DNA of 64,000 bases. Origin: JAHEEM01 sp036396795 (GTDB lineage Bacteria > Pseudomonadota > Gammaproteobacteria > Steroidobacterales > Rariloculaceae). Location: positions 31,551 through 95,550 of the forward strand of contig DASWKF010000085.1 of the NCBI GenBank assembly GCA_036396795.1. Reading direction: 5' to 3'. Each line of letters starts with the position of its first letter. Position 1 is the stretch's first letter. Shown in pieces: positions 1 to 7,603 of the stretch. A model generated the notes under the pieces. That model was not told where the DNA came from. It did no database searches and worked only from the letters and a program-made list of their open reading frames with translations. Both the position numbers and the translations under genes were made by a program.

Positions 1-622
1 AAAGCTGAGCTCCTTCGGGGAAGCTGCTTTTCGCAAACGCATCCTTTTGACCGCCGCGTGCGTCGAACTCCGCGCGTTTTTCCGCTAGAAAGCTCTTCTG
101 ACTATTGCTCAGACCGGGGTCCTTCAGCAAGCCAATCTGGATCAGATGCTTCTCGACGATGTGCCCGAGCTCCGCGATGATCGACGGCATGAATCTCCCA
201 CCCGGTTGCCAGTAGCCGCCGCGCGGATCGAATACGGCCTTGAGCTCATCGACGAGAAAGGTGACGTCGCCGCCCTTTCTGAAAACCGCGGACATGATGC
301 GCGTCAGCGCCACTATCCATTGGTAGTGATCGAGGTTCTTCGAGTTGATGAAGATCTCGAAAGGCCTGCGCTGTTCGTGCGGTGTGCCCTCGTTGAGGAC
401 GATGTCGTTGATCGTGACGTACATCGCATGATCCGAGACCGGAGTCTTGACCTTATAAGTAGATCCGATGAGCATCTCCGGACGTTCGAGCTTCTCGTGC
501 ATCCGAATGACTTTCGGCTCATCCGCCGGAACCTCGACGGCCGCAAGCGATGATGGGCGCTGGGGCGTGTCGACGGCCACCATGTACTTGACGATCTTTC
601 CGTCCATTCTTATTCGTGTCAT
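1..622 (-). CDS. nrdJb: NrdJb, second polypeptide of split B12-dependent ribonucleotide reductase (partial, runs off left edge)
   Basis: Reading the minus strand from an ATG at 622-620 gives 207 uninterrupted codons to the window edge, so the C-terminus is missing. The protein contains IFINSKNLDHYQW, ALTRIMSAVFRKGGDVTF and AVFDPRGGYW, which I recognise as the NrdJb/TSCPD-type subunit that complements NrdJa in Pseudomonas-like split class II reductases. It should assist reduction of ribonucleotides to deoxyribonucleotides in the cytoplasm. The start is two bases past the stop of the small ORF upstream, so translation is probably coupled. No strong Shine-Dalgarno is visible (GAGAG about 10 nt upstream). 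The split assignment rests on the 715-aa partner and remembered family similarity. Confidence 0.85.
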   Translation of the reverse strand, partial: MTRIRMDGKIVKYMVAVDTPQRPSSLAAVEVPADEPKVIRMHEKLERPEMLIGSTYKVKTPVSDHAMYVTINDIVLNEGTPHEQRRPFEIFINSKNLDHYQWIVALTRIMSAVFRKGGDVTFLVDELKAVFDPRGGYWQPGGRFMPSIIAELGHIVEKHLIQIGLLKDPGLSNSQKSFLAEKRAEFDARGGQKDAFAKSSFPEGAQL

Positions 623-623
623 T

Positions 624-785
624 TCATTGCTCTCTAAAAGGAGGGCCCTTCGGGCCGCTCATGCCGCCCCGCTTCAGCATGGCACGCAGAATCTTGAGCC
701 ATCTCGAGGACTCATTCTCCATATGCCAAAAGTGTCGCCTTTCGCGTTGTGCGTCCTTGTACGCAGTGGGTCGGTTCGGTCTCAT
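624..785 (-). CDS. Small 53-aa basic protein encoded between nrdJa and nrdJb
   Basis: After the nrdJa stop (791-789) and three bases, an ATG opens 53 codons ending in TGA at 626-624; the nrdJb ATG follows two bases later. The tight nesting (stop-3 nt-start, stop-1 nt-start) is that of a coupled operon gene, and the frame fills the whole gap. The product is basic and aromatic, starting MRPNRPTAYKDAQRERRHFW and containing SSRWLKILRAMLKRGG, a plausible amphipathic helix; there are no Cys residues and no signal peptide. GAGG sits 3 nt before the ATG. I do not recognise a family. It could be an accessory peptide of the reductase or merely a translated spacer. Confidence 0.6.
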   Translation of the reverse strand: MRPNRPTAYKDAQRERRHFWHMENESSRWLKILRAMLKRGGMSGPKGPPFREQ

Positions 786-788
786 GCC

Positions 789-2936
789 TCAAAACTTCCC
801 GTAATACCCTTCCTTGAGTGCGTCGAACAGATTGGCCGCGCTGTGAATCTCGCCGTCGTATTCGATCTCGTCATCGCCCTTCGCTTCGACGACGCTGCCG
901 TCGTCGAGCGTGAAGCGGTAAGTCGTGTTCTTCAGATCCTTCTCTTTCACGAGGACGCCCTGGAAGGCTTCCGGGTTGAATCTGAAGGTCGTGCATCCCT
1001 TGAGGCCCTTCTCATAGGCGTATAGGTAGATGTCCTTGAAGTCATCGTAGGGATAGTCGGTCGGGACGTTCGCGGTCTTCGAGATCGACGAGTCGATCCA
1101 GATCTGAGCGGCAGCTTGGATGTCCACGTGCTCCCGGGGCAAGATGTCCTCGGAGCTGACGAAATACTCCGGAAGCGCCTGCGCGGGCCCGGTACCGCCC
1201 GGTTTCGCCTGCGACGACACGAGCTCGCGGTATGCCAGCAGCTCGAACGAGTAGACGTCCACTTTCTCCTTGGATTTCTTCCCTCGCTGTATCACGTTCC
1301 TGAAATAGTGATGTGCAAACGACGGCTCTATGCCGTTGCTCACGTTGTTCGCCAGCGACAGTGCGATGGTGCCGGTCGGCGCTATCGAGCTGTGATGCGT
1401 GAAACGCGCGCCTTCATGGCTCAGCTGCTCGACAAGCACCGGAGCCACCGTCGCAAGCCGCGCCATGTAGCGGCTATATCTCGCGTGCAGCACGCGGCCG
1501 GGAATCCCGTCGCCGACTCGCCAACCGTCCTGCTTCATCTCCGGGCGCTTACGCAGCATTTCCTCCGTCACGCTGAATTCCTCGAGCAGCAGCGGCGCCG
1601 GCCCCTTCTCTCTGGCGAGCTCCAGACCCATCTCCCAACCTGCGATCGCGAGCTCCCGCGAGACTTCCTCCGTGAATCTCACGGACTCGGGCGATCCGTA
1701 GCGCATACCGAGCAGCGTGATTGCGGATCCGAGCCCGAGAAATCCCATGCCGTGACGGCGCTTTCGCACGATCTCCTCGCGCTGCGCGCTCAGCGGTAAT
1801 CCGTTGATCTCGACGACGTTGTCCAGCATCCGGGTGAAGACGCGCACGACCTCGCGATACTCTTCCCAATCGAAGCGCGCCACATCCGTGAACGGATCGA
1901 GGACGAACTTCGTCAGGTTGATCGAGCCCAGAAGGCACGCGCCATAGGCGGGAAGCGGCTGCTCTCCGCAAGGATTGGTCGCGCGGATGTTCTCGCACCA
2001 CCAGTTGTTGTTGTGCTCGTTGACGCGATCGATGAGCACGAAGCCCGGCTCGGCGAAATCGTAGGTGGACGACATGATCACGTCCCACAGCCGTCGAGCC
2101 GGGATCTCCTTGTAGATCCGGCATGCGACCAAGCCGTCCGGATTGCAGACGTAGCCTTCGGTCGTCGGCCACTCCCGCCAGATCACTTGGCTCGAGTCGC
2201 TCAAATCGATGCCGTCCTCCTCCGCTTCGCTGGGCGTCAGCGGGAAAGCCAACGGCCACGTGCGCTCCTCGTGGACCGCGCGCATGAATTCGTCGGTGAT
2301 CAACAGCGACAGGTTGAAGTTTCGCAGCCTGCCGTCCTCACGCTTGGCGCGGATGAATTCCATCGAGTCGGGGTGACCGACGTCGAAGGTGCCCATTTGC
2401 GCGCCGCGGCGACCGCCAGCGGACGACACCGTGAAACACATCTTGTCGTAGATGTCCATGAAGGAGAGGGGCCCCGACGTGTGCGCGCCGGCACCGGACA
2501 CATAGGCGCCACGGGGCCGCAACGTCGAGAACTCGTAGCCGATGCCACAGCCGGCCTTGAGCGTCAGGCCGGCTTCGTGAACCTTGTCGAGAATATCGTG
2601 CATCGAGTCGCCGATGGTTCCGGAAACCGTGCAGTTGATCGTCGAGGTCGCCGGCTTGTGCGCTTCGGCGCCCGCGTTCGACATGATCCGGCCCGCCGGT
2701 ATCGCGCCCCGCTGCAGCGCCCAGACGAAGCGCTCGTACCAATACTCGCGCTTGACGGGTTCCTCGACCCTTGCCAGCGCCTTGGCCACCCTTTCGTAGG
2801 TACCCTGCAGGTCCTTGTCCACCGGCTCACCGGACTTGCTCTTGAGCCGGTACTTCGTATCCCAGATGCACGCGGAGGCTTCTTGCAAGGGCAGGTCCGA
2901 AACCCTAGTCGCCTTCAGTTCAACCGCTGTTTTCAT
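789..2936 (-). CDS. nrdJa: NrdJa, adenosylcobalamin-dependent (class II) ribonucleotide reductase, catalytic part
   Basis: A 715-aa protein when started at the ATG 2936-2934 (MKTAVELKATRVSDL). An in-frame TTG 51 nt upstream is less likely because it only adds a low-similarity tail. The reductase ten-strand barrel is clear: STINCTVSG with the first active-site Cys, KAGCGIGYEFSTLRPRGA, GRRGAQMG, and the finger-loop motif ATNPCGEQPLPAYGAC with the radical-bearing Cys and catalytic Glu. It reduces ribonucleotides using an adenosylcobalamin radical and needs no oxygen. It is the first gene of the operon with the small ORF and nrdJb, behind a promoter with an NrdR box. The length is close to Pseudomonas NrdJa rather than to one-piece NrdJ enzymes. 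Confidence 0.93.
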   Translation of the reverse strand: MKTAVELKATRVSDLPLQEASACIWDTKYRLKSKSGEPVDKDLQGTYERVAKALARVEEPVKREYWYERFVWALQRGAIPAGRIMSNAGAEAHKPATSTINCTVSGTIGDSMHDILDKVHEAGLTLKAGCGIGYEFSTLRPRGAYVSGAGAHTSGPLSFMDIYDKMCFTVSSAGGRRGAQMGTFDVGHPDSMEFIRAKREDGRLRNFNLSLLITDEFMRAVHEERTWPLAFPLTPSEAEEDGIDLSDSSQVIWREWPTTEGYVCNPDGLVACRIYKEIPARRLWDVIMSSTYDFAEPGFVLIDRVNEHNNNWWCENIRATNPCGEQPLPAYGACLLGSINLTKFVLDPFTDVARFDWEEYREVVRVFTRMLDNVVEINGLPLSAQREEIVRKRRHGMGFLGLGSAITLLGMRYGSPESVRFTEEVSRELAIAGWEMGLELAREKGPAPLLLEEFSVTEEMLRKRPEMKQDGWRVGDGIPGRVLHARYSRYMARLATVAPVLVEQLSHEGARFTHHSSIAPTGTIALSLANNVSNGIEPSFAHHYFRNVIQRGKKSKEKVDVYSFELLAYRELVSSQAKPGGTGPAQALPEYFVSSEDILPREHVDIQAAAQIWIDSSISKTANVPTDYPYDDFKDIYLYAYEKGLKGCTTFRFNPEAFQGVLVKEKDLKNTTYRFTLDDGSVVEAKGDDEIEYDGEIHSAANLFDALKEGYYGKF

Positions 2937-3002
2937 CTTCAGTGCCCCAAAACCACTCGTCCGTCGACCGACCTGATTCAGCAGCAATACACCCGAGAGA
3001 CA

Positions 3003-3079
3003 CCCCCTGAGGTGAGCCCTGTCGTGGCGGTTTGCAAGCGTGAATCCCCCCCCTCAGGCGAGCCCGGAGGCTGCCTGTT
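3003..3079 (-). other. nrdJ 5' leader with a 17-nt direct repeat and stem-loops
   Basis: On the transcript strand the nrdJ leader (about 190 nt) carries two copies of GGGCTCRCCTSAGGGGG at 3065-3049 and 3019-3003, 46 nt apart with two mismatches. The 5' copy sits in a hairpin (AGGCAGCC / GGCTCGCCT around 3078-3057) and the 3' copy can form CACC/GGTG. Something similar to a B12 box appears here but on the opposite strand. Function is unknown; a cis-acting RNA is possible. Confidence 0.3.
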
Positions 3080-3104
3080 CTCTCGTTATGAAGCTAAGAT
3101 CGCG

Positions 3105-3120
3105 ACACAAGATATTGTGC
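3105..3120 (-). promoter_or_regulatory. NrdR box in the nrdJ promoter region
   Basis: ACACAAGATATTGTGC (plus strand) fits the NrdR consensus acaCwAtATaTwGTgt at nearly every position. It starts about 6 nt downstream of the predicted nrdJ transcription start, so bound NrdR would block transcription. NrdR boxes usually come in pairs about 31 bp apart; I could not find a convincing second copy. Confidence 0.75.
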
Positions 3121-3132
3121 CGGGACCCTTGT

Positions 3133-3161
3133 AGAGTAGGCCCAGGATTCGTCAGTGTCAA
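3133..3161 (-). promoter_or_regulatory. sigma70 promoter of the nrdJ operon
   Basis: On the minus strand a perfect -35 TTGACA (3161-3156) is followed after 17 bp by TACTCT (3138-3133). Transcription would start near 3126, immediately before the NrdR box, leaving a leader of about 190 nt before nrdJa. Confidence 0.7.
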
Positions 3162-3188
3162 GGCCTGATGGTAAGTCGGAAGGATTAT

Positions 3189-3223
3189 ATAAATCTTTAT
3201 AATACAGTTGTTTATAGATTTAT
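3189..3223. repeat. AT-rich inverted repeat between nrdJ and hsp20
   Basis: ATAAATCT (3189-3196) and AGATTTAT (3216-3223) form an 8-bp dyad that can be extended inward with one bulge (TATAA / TTTATA). It lies in a 60-bp AT-rich island inside otherwise high-GC DNA, upstream of both divergent genes (the nrdJ -35 is 28 bp away). It could be an operator or a cruciform; no known consensus fits. Confidence 0.4.
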
Positions 3224-3369
3224 CTTGTAGGTGTATCGAATTATTTTACGCTTACCCGAGGATCCGCCGCGATTTCTGGACGACCACCATATGTTGTATT
3301 CGGCCGTCCCCAGTCAATCCCCGCGCCCCCCACAAGAAACCCACAGCTTTGCGCAGGCTCGCGGGACGG

Positions 3370-3397
3370 CTTGAAAACGATTCGGCGGTCCCCATCA
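3370..3397 (+). promoter_or_regulatory. sigma32 (heat-shock) promoter of hsp20
   Basis: CTTGAA (3370-3375), a 14-bp spacer and CCCCATCA (3390-3397) match the sigma32 consensus CTTGAA-N13/15-CCCCATNT almost perfectly, about 45 bp upstream of the hsp20 start. Confidence 0.8.
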
Positions 3398-3441
3398 TAT
3401 TGTCCAAGTCGATTTCGCACACACTCAGGAGAGCTAAGCCA

Positions 3442-3888
3442 ATGAACGTCATACGGTATAACCCTTGGGGCGTCATGGACCGGCTTCATCGGGATGTCGA
3501 CCGGCTGTTCTCGGCTCGGTTGCTGTCCGAGCACGGCGACGACGTCGCGGAGCTCAGCGACTGGGCCCCCGCGGTGGACATCAAGGAAGAGGACAACCGC
3601 TTCCTCATTCGCGCCGACGTCCCGGGCGTCGCGGCCGAGGCCATCGAGATCACGATGGACGGCGGCACGCTGAGCCTGCAAGGCCGGCGGGAAACGACGT
3701 CGGAAGAGGAAAAGGACGGTCTGCGACGCGTCGAGCGGGTCAGCGGGCGCTTCTATCGGCGTTTCGCCCTGCCCGACACGGCCGATGCCGAAGGCATCAA
3801 GGCCGATTGCAAGGACGGCGTCCTCGAAATTTCGATTCCCAAGCAAGCCAAGAGCCAGCCGCGGCGGATTCAAATCACTTCCGCCTGA
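3442..3888 (+). CDS. Small heat-shock protein, Hsp20/alpha-crystallin family
   Basis: A 148-aa protein starting at ATG 3442 behind AGGAGAG at 3427-3433. It begins MNVIRYNPWGVMDRLHRDVD, the usual start of bacterial class A Hsp20 proteins. The alpha-crystallin domain spans about residues 42-140 (WAPAVDIKEEDNRF, ADVPGV, GRFYRRFALP, KDGVLEISIPK). It would act as an ATP-independent cytoplasmic holdase for unfolding proteins. The C-terminal IXI-like element is weak (RRIQITSA). The sigma32 promoter upstream supports heat induction. An in-frame upstream extension exists but would start before the promoter, so I reject it. It is monocistronic as far as I can see; the next gene, a Deg protease, has its own leader. 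Confidence 0.93.
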   Translation: MNVIRYNPWGVMDRLHRDVDRLFSARLLSEHGDDVAELSDWAPAVDIKEEDNRFLIRADVPGVAAEAIEITMDGGTLSLQGRRETTSEEEKDGLRRVERVSGRFYRRFALPDTADAEGIKADCKDGVLEISIPKQAKSQPRRIQITSA

Positions 3889-3907
3889 CGCGTCGATCGT
3901 TCGCGGC

Positions 3908-3938
3908 CCGGAGGGGCGCCTTTGAATTCTCCCTCCGG
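3908..3938. repeat. Inverted repeat between hsp20 and the Deg protease
   Basis: CCGGAGGG (3908-3915) and CCCTCCGG (3931-3938) form a perfect 8-bp stem with a 15-nt loop. No T-run follows on the plus strand, so it may be a processing or weak termination structure after hsp20. Confidence 0.35.
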
Positions 3939-4033
3939 TCCCGCGGACGGCGTGTTGCGACGACTTCGCGCGCCCATGCATCTTTTGCCGAGCATGAGTA
4001 TTCTTTAGCGCGTACCCTTGAAGGACTGAAACC

Positions 4034-5449
4034 ATGAAGCATCGCATGAGGAATCCGCGCTCTCGAATCCTCCCGGGCCCAAAGCCCTGGCTGGCGCTAA
4101 TGCTCGCGACGATCGTCCTTGCCCTGCCGGTTCTCGACGCGGCCGCGCAGCTTGCCGGGATGCCCGAGGTTCCAAGCCTCGCTCCGGTCATCGATCGGAT
4201 CGGGCCTGCGGTGGTCAACATCTCGGTTCGCGGCAGCGTCGAAGTCGAGAATCCGCTGGCCAACGATCCATTCTTCCGGCGCTTCTTCGGCGTGCCGCCG
4301 GGCAACAACGGCCGCCGGGAATTTCAAAGCGCGGGATCCGGCGTCATCGTCGATGCCGCCGCAGGTTACATCCTGACCAATCATCACGTCGTCGAGAACG
4401 CCGACGAGATCACGATCACCTTGGTCGACAACCGCAGCCTCGAGGCGCGGGTCGTCGGCTCGGATCCCGGCTCGGACATCGCCGTGCTGCAAGTCGACCC
4501 GGACGACTTGGCGGAGATGTCGCTCGGCAACTCCGACCAGGTGCGCGTCGGCGATTTCGTGCTGGCGATCGGCAATCCATTCGGTCTGCAACACACCGTG
4601 ACCTCGGGCATCGTGAGCGCGATCGGGCGCCGCGGTATCGTCAATCCGGAGGGCTACGAGGACTTCATCCAGACCGACGCCTCGATCAATCCCGGCAACT
4701 CGGGCGGCGCGCTCGTCAACCTCAACGGCGAGCTCATCGGCATCAACTCGGCGATCTATTCGCGGAGCGGCGGCAACATCGGCATCGGCTTCTCGATCCC
4801 GGTGAACATGGCTCGCAGCGTCATGGATCAGATCGTGGAATACGGCAGCGTCCGCCGCGGCCTGCTCGGCGTCAATATCGCCCCGCTGACGCCGGAGATC
4901 GCGGAAAACTACGATCTCGACTCCACCTCGGGTGCGCTGGTCACAGCCGTGAGCATGGGCTCCGCGGCCGAGCAAGCGGGCCTTCAGATCGGCGACGTGA
5001 TCGTCAGCGTGAACGATTCGGCCGTCGTCGATCCGGCGGCCTTGCGCAATGCCATCGGCCTGCTGCGTCCCGGAGACCGCGTCGAGGTCGGCTTCGTTCG
5101 CGACGGCAGGCTGCAGACCGTGACCGCGCTCCTCGACGATCTCGACACGCCCGCGATCGCGCAGGAGAGCCTGTCGGAAATTGACCCGTCGTTCGAGGGC
5201 GCGGAGCTGGCCACCAACAGCGAGTCCCGGCCGGACTACAACGGCGTGCCCGGGATTCTCGTCACGACCGTCGAAACCGGCAGCCCCGCTGCCGTGCGGG
5301 GCCTACGTCCCGGCGATGTGATCACTCACATCAACCGCCAGCCGGTGCGAACGCTGGCCGAGGCCCAGGAGATCATCGAGAACGCCCGCACGGTCATCGT
5401 GCAGCTGCGGCGCGGCGACCGGGCCCTGCTGCTGCCGATGCGTTATTAG
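4034..5449 (+). CDS. Periplasmic serine protease/chaperone of the Deg (DegP/DegQ) family
   Basis: A 471-aa protein with a signal peptide (cleavage near residue 38, DAAA-Q). The trypsin-like domain shows TNHHVV (catalytic His118), GSDIAVLQ (Asp148) and GNSGGAL (Ser223). Two PDZ domains follow, at about 272-360 and 385-470. This length and two-PDZ layout are those of DegP/DegQ (MucD-like in pseudomonads). It would degrade or refold damaged envelope proteins in the periplasm. AAGGA lies about 10 nt before the ATG. I cannot separate DegP from DegQ by sequence reading alone; the FFGVPPG segment is a short LA-loop region, which favours DegQ/MucD. It lies downstream of hsp20, so two protein-quality genes are adjacent. 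Confidence 0.93.
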   Translation: MKHRMRNPRSRILPGPKPWLALMLATIVLALPVLDAAAQLAGMPEVPSLAPVIDRIGPAVVNISVRGSVEVENPLANDPFFRRFFGVPPGNNGRREFQSAGSGVIVDAAAGYILTNHHVVENADEITITLVDNRSLEARVVGSDPGSDIAVLQVDPDDLAEMSLGNSDQVRVGDFVLAIGNPFGLQHTVTSGIVSAIGRRGIVNPEGYEDFIQTDASINPGNSGGALVNLNGELIGINSAIYSRSGGNIGIGFSIPVNMARSVMDQIVEYGSVRRGLLGVNIAPLTPEIAENYDLDSTSGALVTAVSMGSAAEQAGLQIGDVIVSVNDSAVVDPAALRNAIGLLRPGDRVEVGFVRDGRLQTVTALLDDLDTPAIAQESLSEIDPSFEGAELATNSESRPDYNGVPGILVTTVETGSPAAVRGLRPGDVITHINRQPVRTLAEAQEIIENARTVIVQLRRGDRALLLPMRY

Positions 5450-5489
5450 CAGCGATCTCAACATCCCCCCGCGAAGGCGGCTCTGAGCG

Positions 5490-6512
5490 ATGGGCTACAA
5501 TGAGCCGTCCGGGATTCAGGGCAGTCGAGACTTGAGCTCAGTAGATCTTGCATCACGCAGAGTATGCATGCTCGGCGGCACGGGTTTCGTCGGCCGTCAG
5601 CTGGCGAGCGCCTTGGTCCAGGCGGGCTGCGCCGTCCGCATCCCGACGCGAAATCGCGAACGCCACCGCGGCTTGCTGGTGCTTCCCGGTGTCGAACTCA
5701 TCACCGCCGACATCCACAACGAAGCCGCGTTGCGTCGATTGCTGGCCGATTGCGACACGGTCATCAATTTGGTCGGCATACTGCACGACAGGCATCGCGA
5801 CGGTCGAAGCTTTCAACACGTGCACGTCGCGCTGGTGGAGAAGCTGATCGCGGCGAGCCTGGACACGGGCGTCAGCCGCTACCTGCACATGAGCGCCCTC
5901 AAGGCGAACGCCGACCACGGCCCCAGCCACTATCTGCGTAGCAAGGGCAGCGCCGAACGTGCGATAAAAACTCTCGCGGGAGGCGGCATCGACTACACGA
6001 TCTTTCAGCCCTCGGTCATCTTCGGCGCCGGTGATTCCTTCACCAATCTCTTCGCGCGTCTGCTGCGTGCGTTTCCGGTCCTGCCGCTGGCGAGGCCGGA
6101 GGCACGCTTCGCGCCGGTGTACGTCGCGAATGTCGCGCACGCCTTCCGCGCGGCGCTCGGCGACCCTGCTGCCGCGTCGAGCAAGACTTACCAGATCTGC
6201 GGGCCGGACATCATGTCGCTGCGAGAGATCGTCGCCGAGGTCGCTCGCGTGCTCGGGCTGCACCGGTTGATCATCGGCCTGCCCAACGGGCTGGCGAGAA
6301 CTCAGGCATTGATGATGGACTATCTGCTGCGGGGCAGGCTGTTCTCCACCGACAGCTACAAGTCGCTGGCGGTCGCGAGCGTGTGCACCGAGAACGGCCT
6401 CGCCGAGCTAGGCGTTCGCGCCGCTTCGCTGCGCGTCGTGCTCCCCGGCTATCTCAAGGGGGCGGGTAACCAGCGCGCGTTATCCGCTCTGCGCCAGAAC
6501 GCGAGCCGCTAG
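5490..6512 (+). CDS. NAD(P)-binding epimerase-like protein (NDUFA9-type atypical SDR)
   Basis: A 340-aa protein with a Rossmann motif LGGTGFVGRQLASALVQAG near the N-terminus, then VINLVGIL, YLHMSALKAN and SKGSAERAI, the arrangement of the complex I NDUFA9-like family of extended/atypical SDRs. The canonical YxxxK is not intact (YLRSKG), as in other atypical members, so it may bind a nucleotide without classical dehydrogenase chemistry. The start is uncertain: ATG 5490 gives 25 residues before the fold, and a TACAAT element at about 5507 suggests that a later start is possible. The 3' end overlaps the convergent aminopeptidase gene by 59 bp. Confidence 0.8.
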   Translation: MGYNEPSGIQGSRDLSSVDLASRRVCMLGGTGFVGRQLASALVQAGCAVRIPTRNRERHRGLLVLPGVELITADIHNEAALRRLLADCDTVINLVGILHDRHRDGRSFQHVHVALVEKLIAASLDTGVSRYLHMSALKANADHGPSHYLRSKGSAERAIKTLAGGGIDYTIFQPSVIFGAGDSFTNLFARLLRAFPVLPLARPEARFAPVYVANVAHAFRAALGDPAAASSKTYQICGPDIMSLREIVAEVARVLGLHRLIIGLPNGLARTQALMMDYLLRGRLFSTDSYKSLAVASVCTENGLAELGVRAASLRVVLPGYLKGAGNQRALSALRQNASR

Positions 6513-7560
6513 CCTCGGCCGCATCCAACCAGCCTTGCAAGCGTGCCGCGCGCCGGTCTTCGGCCAGCTCGGCCAAGGTCTGCATCTGCGCGTAAAACGC
6601 CGCCAGGCCTTCGCGCTCGAGATACCAGGTGAGTCCGGGCAACCAACGGCGGTAGGTCGCCACCGACGCGAGTTGCGCGTTGTTGAGCGGCTGCGCGAAC
6701 CAGGCATCGTATTCGGTCACGCCGCCCCAGCCGGCCTTGGAGATCTCGTATTCGGCGCGCATCGCATCGAAGGCCGCCCGTTTCGCCGCGCGTTTTGCTT
6801 CGTCCGACAGATCCGACGCATAGATCTCCAGCAGACGGGCCTGCTGAGCGGCGATCAAATCGGCGAAGTCGGCGTGTCGCTCGAGTCCGCGGCGAAACGC
6901 CTCCACGGTCTCGGGCGAGCCATGCGCGGACAGCCAGGCAGCGGTTCCATGCTGCTGGACGGCGGTCGCGAACGCCTCGTTGAAGTCGCTGTCGCCTTTT
7001 AAATAGAGCTTCTGGTGGGCGAGCTCGTGGAACAGGATGCCCGCGACGTAGTGCTCGCCGCCGGCCAGCATCGTGTTCAACACCGGATCGTCGAAATAGC
7101 CCAGCGTGGAATAGGCGTTCGCGCCGGCCAGGTAGGTGTCGAGGCCTTGATTCTCCAGCTTCGCGACGAAGCGCTCCGCGTCCGCGCGCTCGAAGTAGCC
7201 GCGATAGCTCACGCAGCCGAGCAGCGGGAAACACCATCTCGCCGGCTCGACGGCGAATTCCTCGGTGGCGACGACGTTCCAGACGACGTAGGGTCGCCCG
7301 AGATCGACGTAGCTTCGATAGCTTTCGTTGTCGGGCAGCGCGAGGTGCTCGACGGCGAACCGGCGCATCTCGACGACGAGCTCGAGCGTCTCCCTGACGC
7401 CGGGTTTTTGCCGCGGGTCCGCGAGCACTGCCTCGATGGGCTCGCGGCCTCGCAGCAAGGCGAGATGACCGGCGGCCGCCTGCCAGTAGTACGGTAATGC
7501 GCAACCTGAAACGGCGAAAGCGACGGCCGTGACACCCACGCTCCTGGCGATCGAACGCAT
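6454..7560 (-). CDS. Putative lipoprotein zinc aminopeptidase (Aminopep family, PF10023-like)
   Basis: A 368-aa protein from ATG 7560. A signal peptide with lipobox AVSGC gives lipidated Cys20, so it should sit in the envelope. The family signature is clear: YYWQAAAGHLALL, CFPLLGCVSYRGYF, AYSTLGYFDDPVLNTML and the zinc motif HELAHQ (residues 178-183), followed by NEAFATAVQ with a third likely ligand Glu. These proteins are annotated as predicted aminopeptidases, but I know of no firm substrate. It is divergent from cca with 43 bp between starts, and its 3' end overlaps the upstream epimerase gene on the other strand by 59 bp. Confidence 0.85.
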   Translation of the reverse strand: MRSIARSVGVTAVAFAVSGCALPYYWQAAAGHLALLRGREPIEAVLADPRQKPGVRETLELVVEMRRFAVEHLALPDNESYRSYVDLGRPYVVWNVVATEEFAVEPARWCFPLLGCVSYRGYFERADAERFVAKLENQGLDTYLAGANAYSTLGYFDDPVLNTMLAGGEHYVAGILFHELAHQKLYLKGDSDFNEAFATAVQQHGTAAWLSAHGSPETVEAFRRGLERHADFADLIAAQQARLLEIYASDLSDEAKRAAKRAAFDAMRAEYEISKAGWGGVTEYDAWFAQPLNNAQLASVATYRRWLPGLTWYLEREGLAAFYAQMQTLAELAEDRRAARLQGWLDAAEASGSRSGAERITRAGYPPP

Positions 7561-7603
7561 GCGCGAAACCTTAGCACGCCGCACGCTACGGTATGATGCG
7601 GCC

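Noticed and set aside
3062..3077. B12-box-like sequence AGCCCGGAGGCTGCCT beside the B12-dependent reductase gene
   Set aside because: It lies on the plus strand, opposite to nrdJ, and no other conserved part of a cobalamin riboswitch is present. The similarity follows from the hairpin there being nearly self-complementary.
3208..3441. In-frame N-terminal extension of Hsp20
   Set aside because: It would start upstream of the sigma32 promoter and its sequence is unlike Hsp20; the ATG at 3442 has a good ribosome site.
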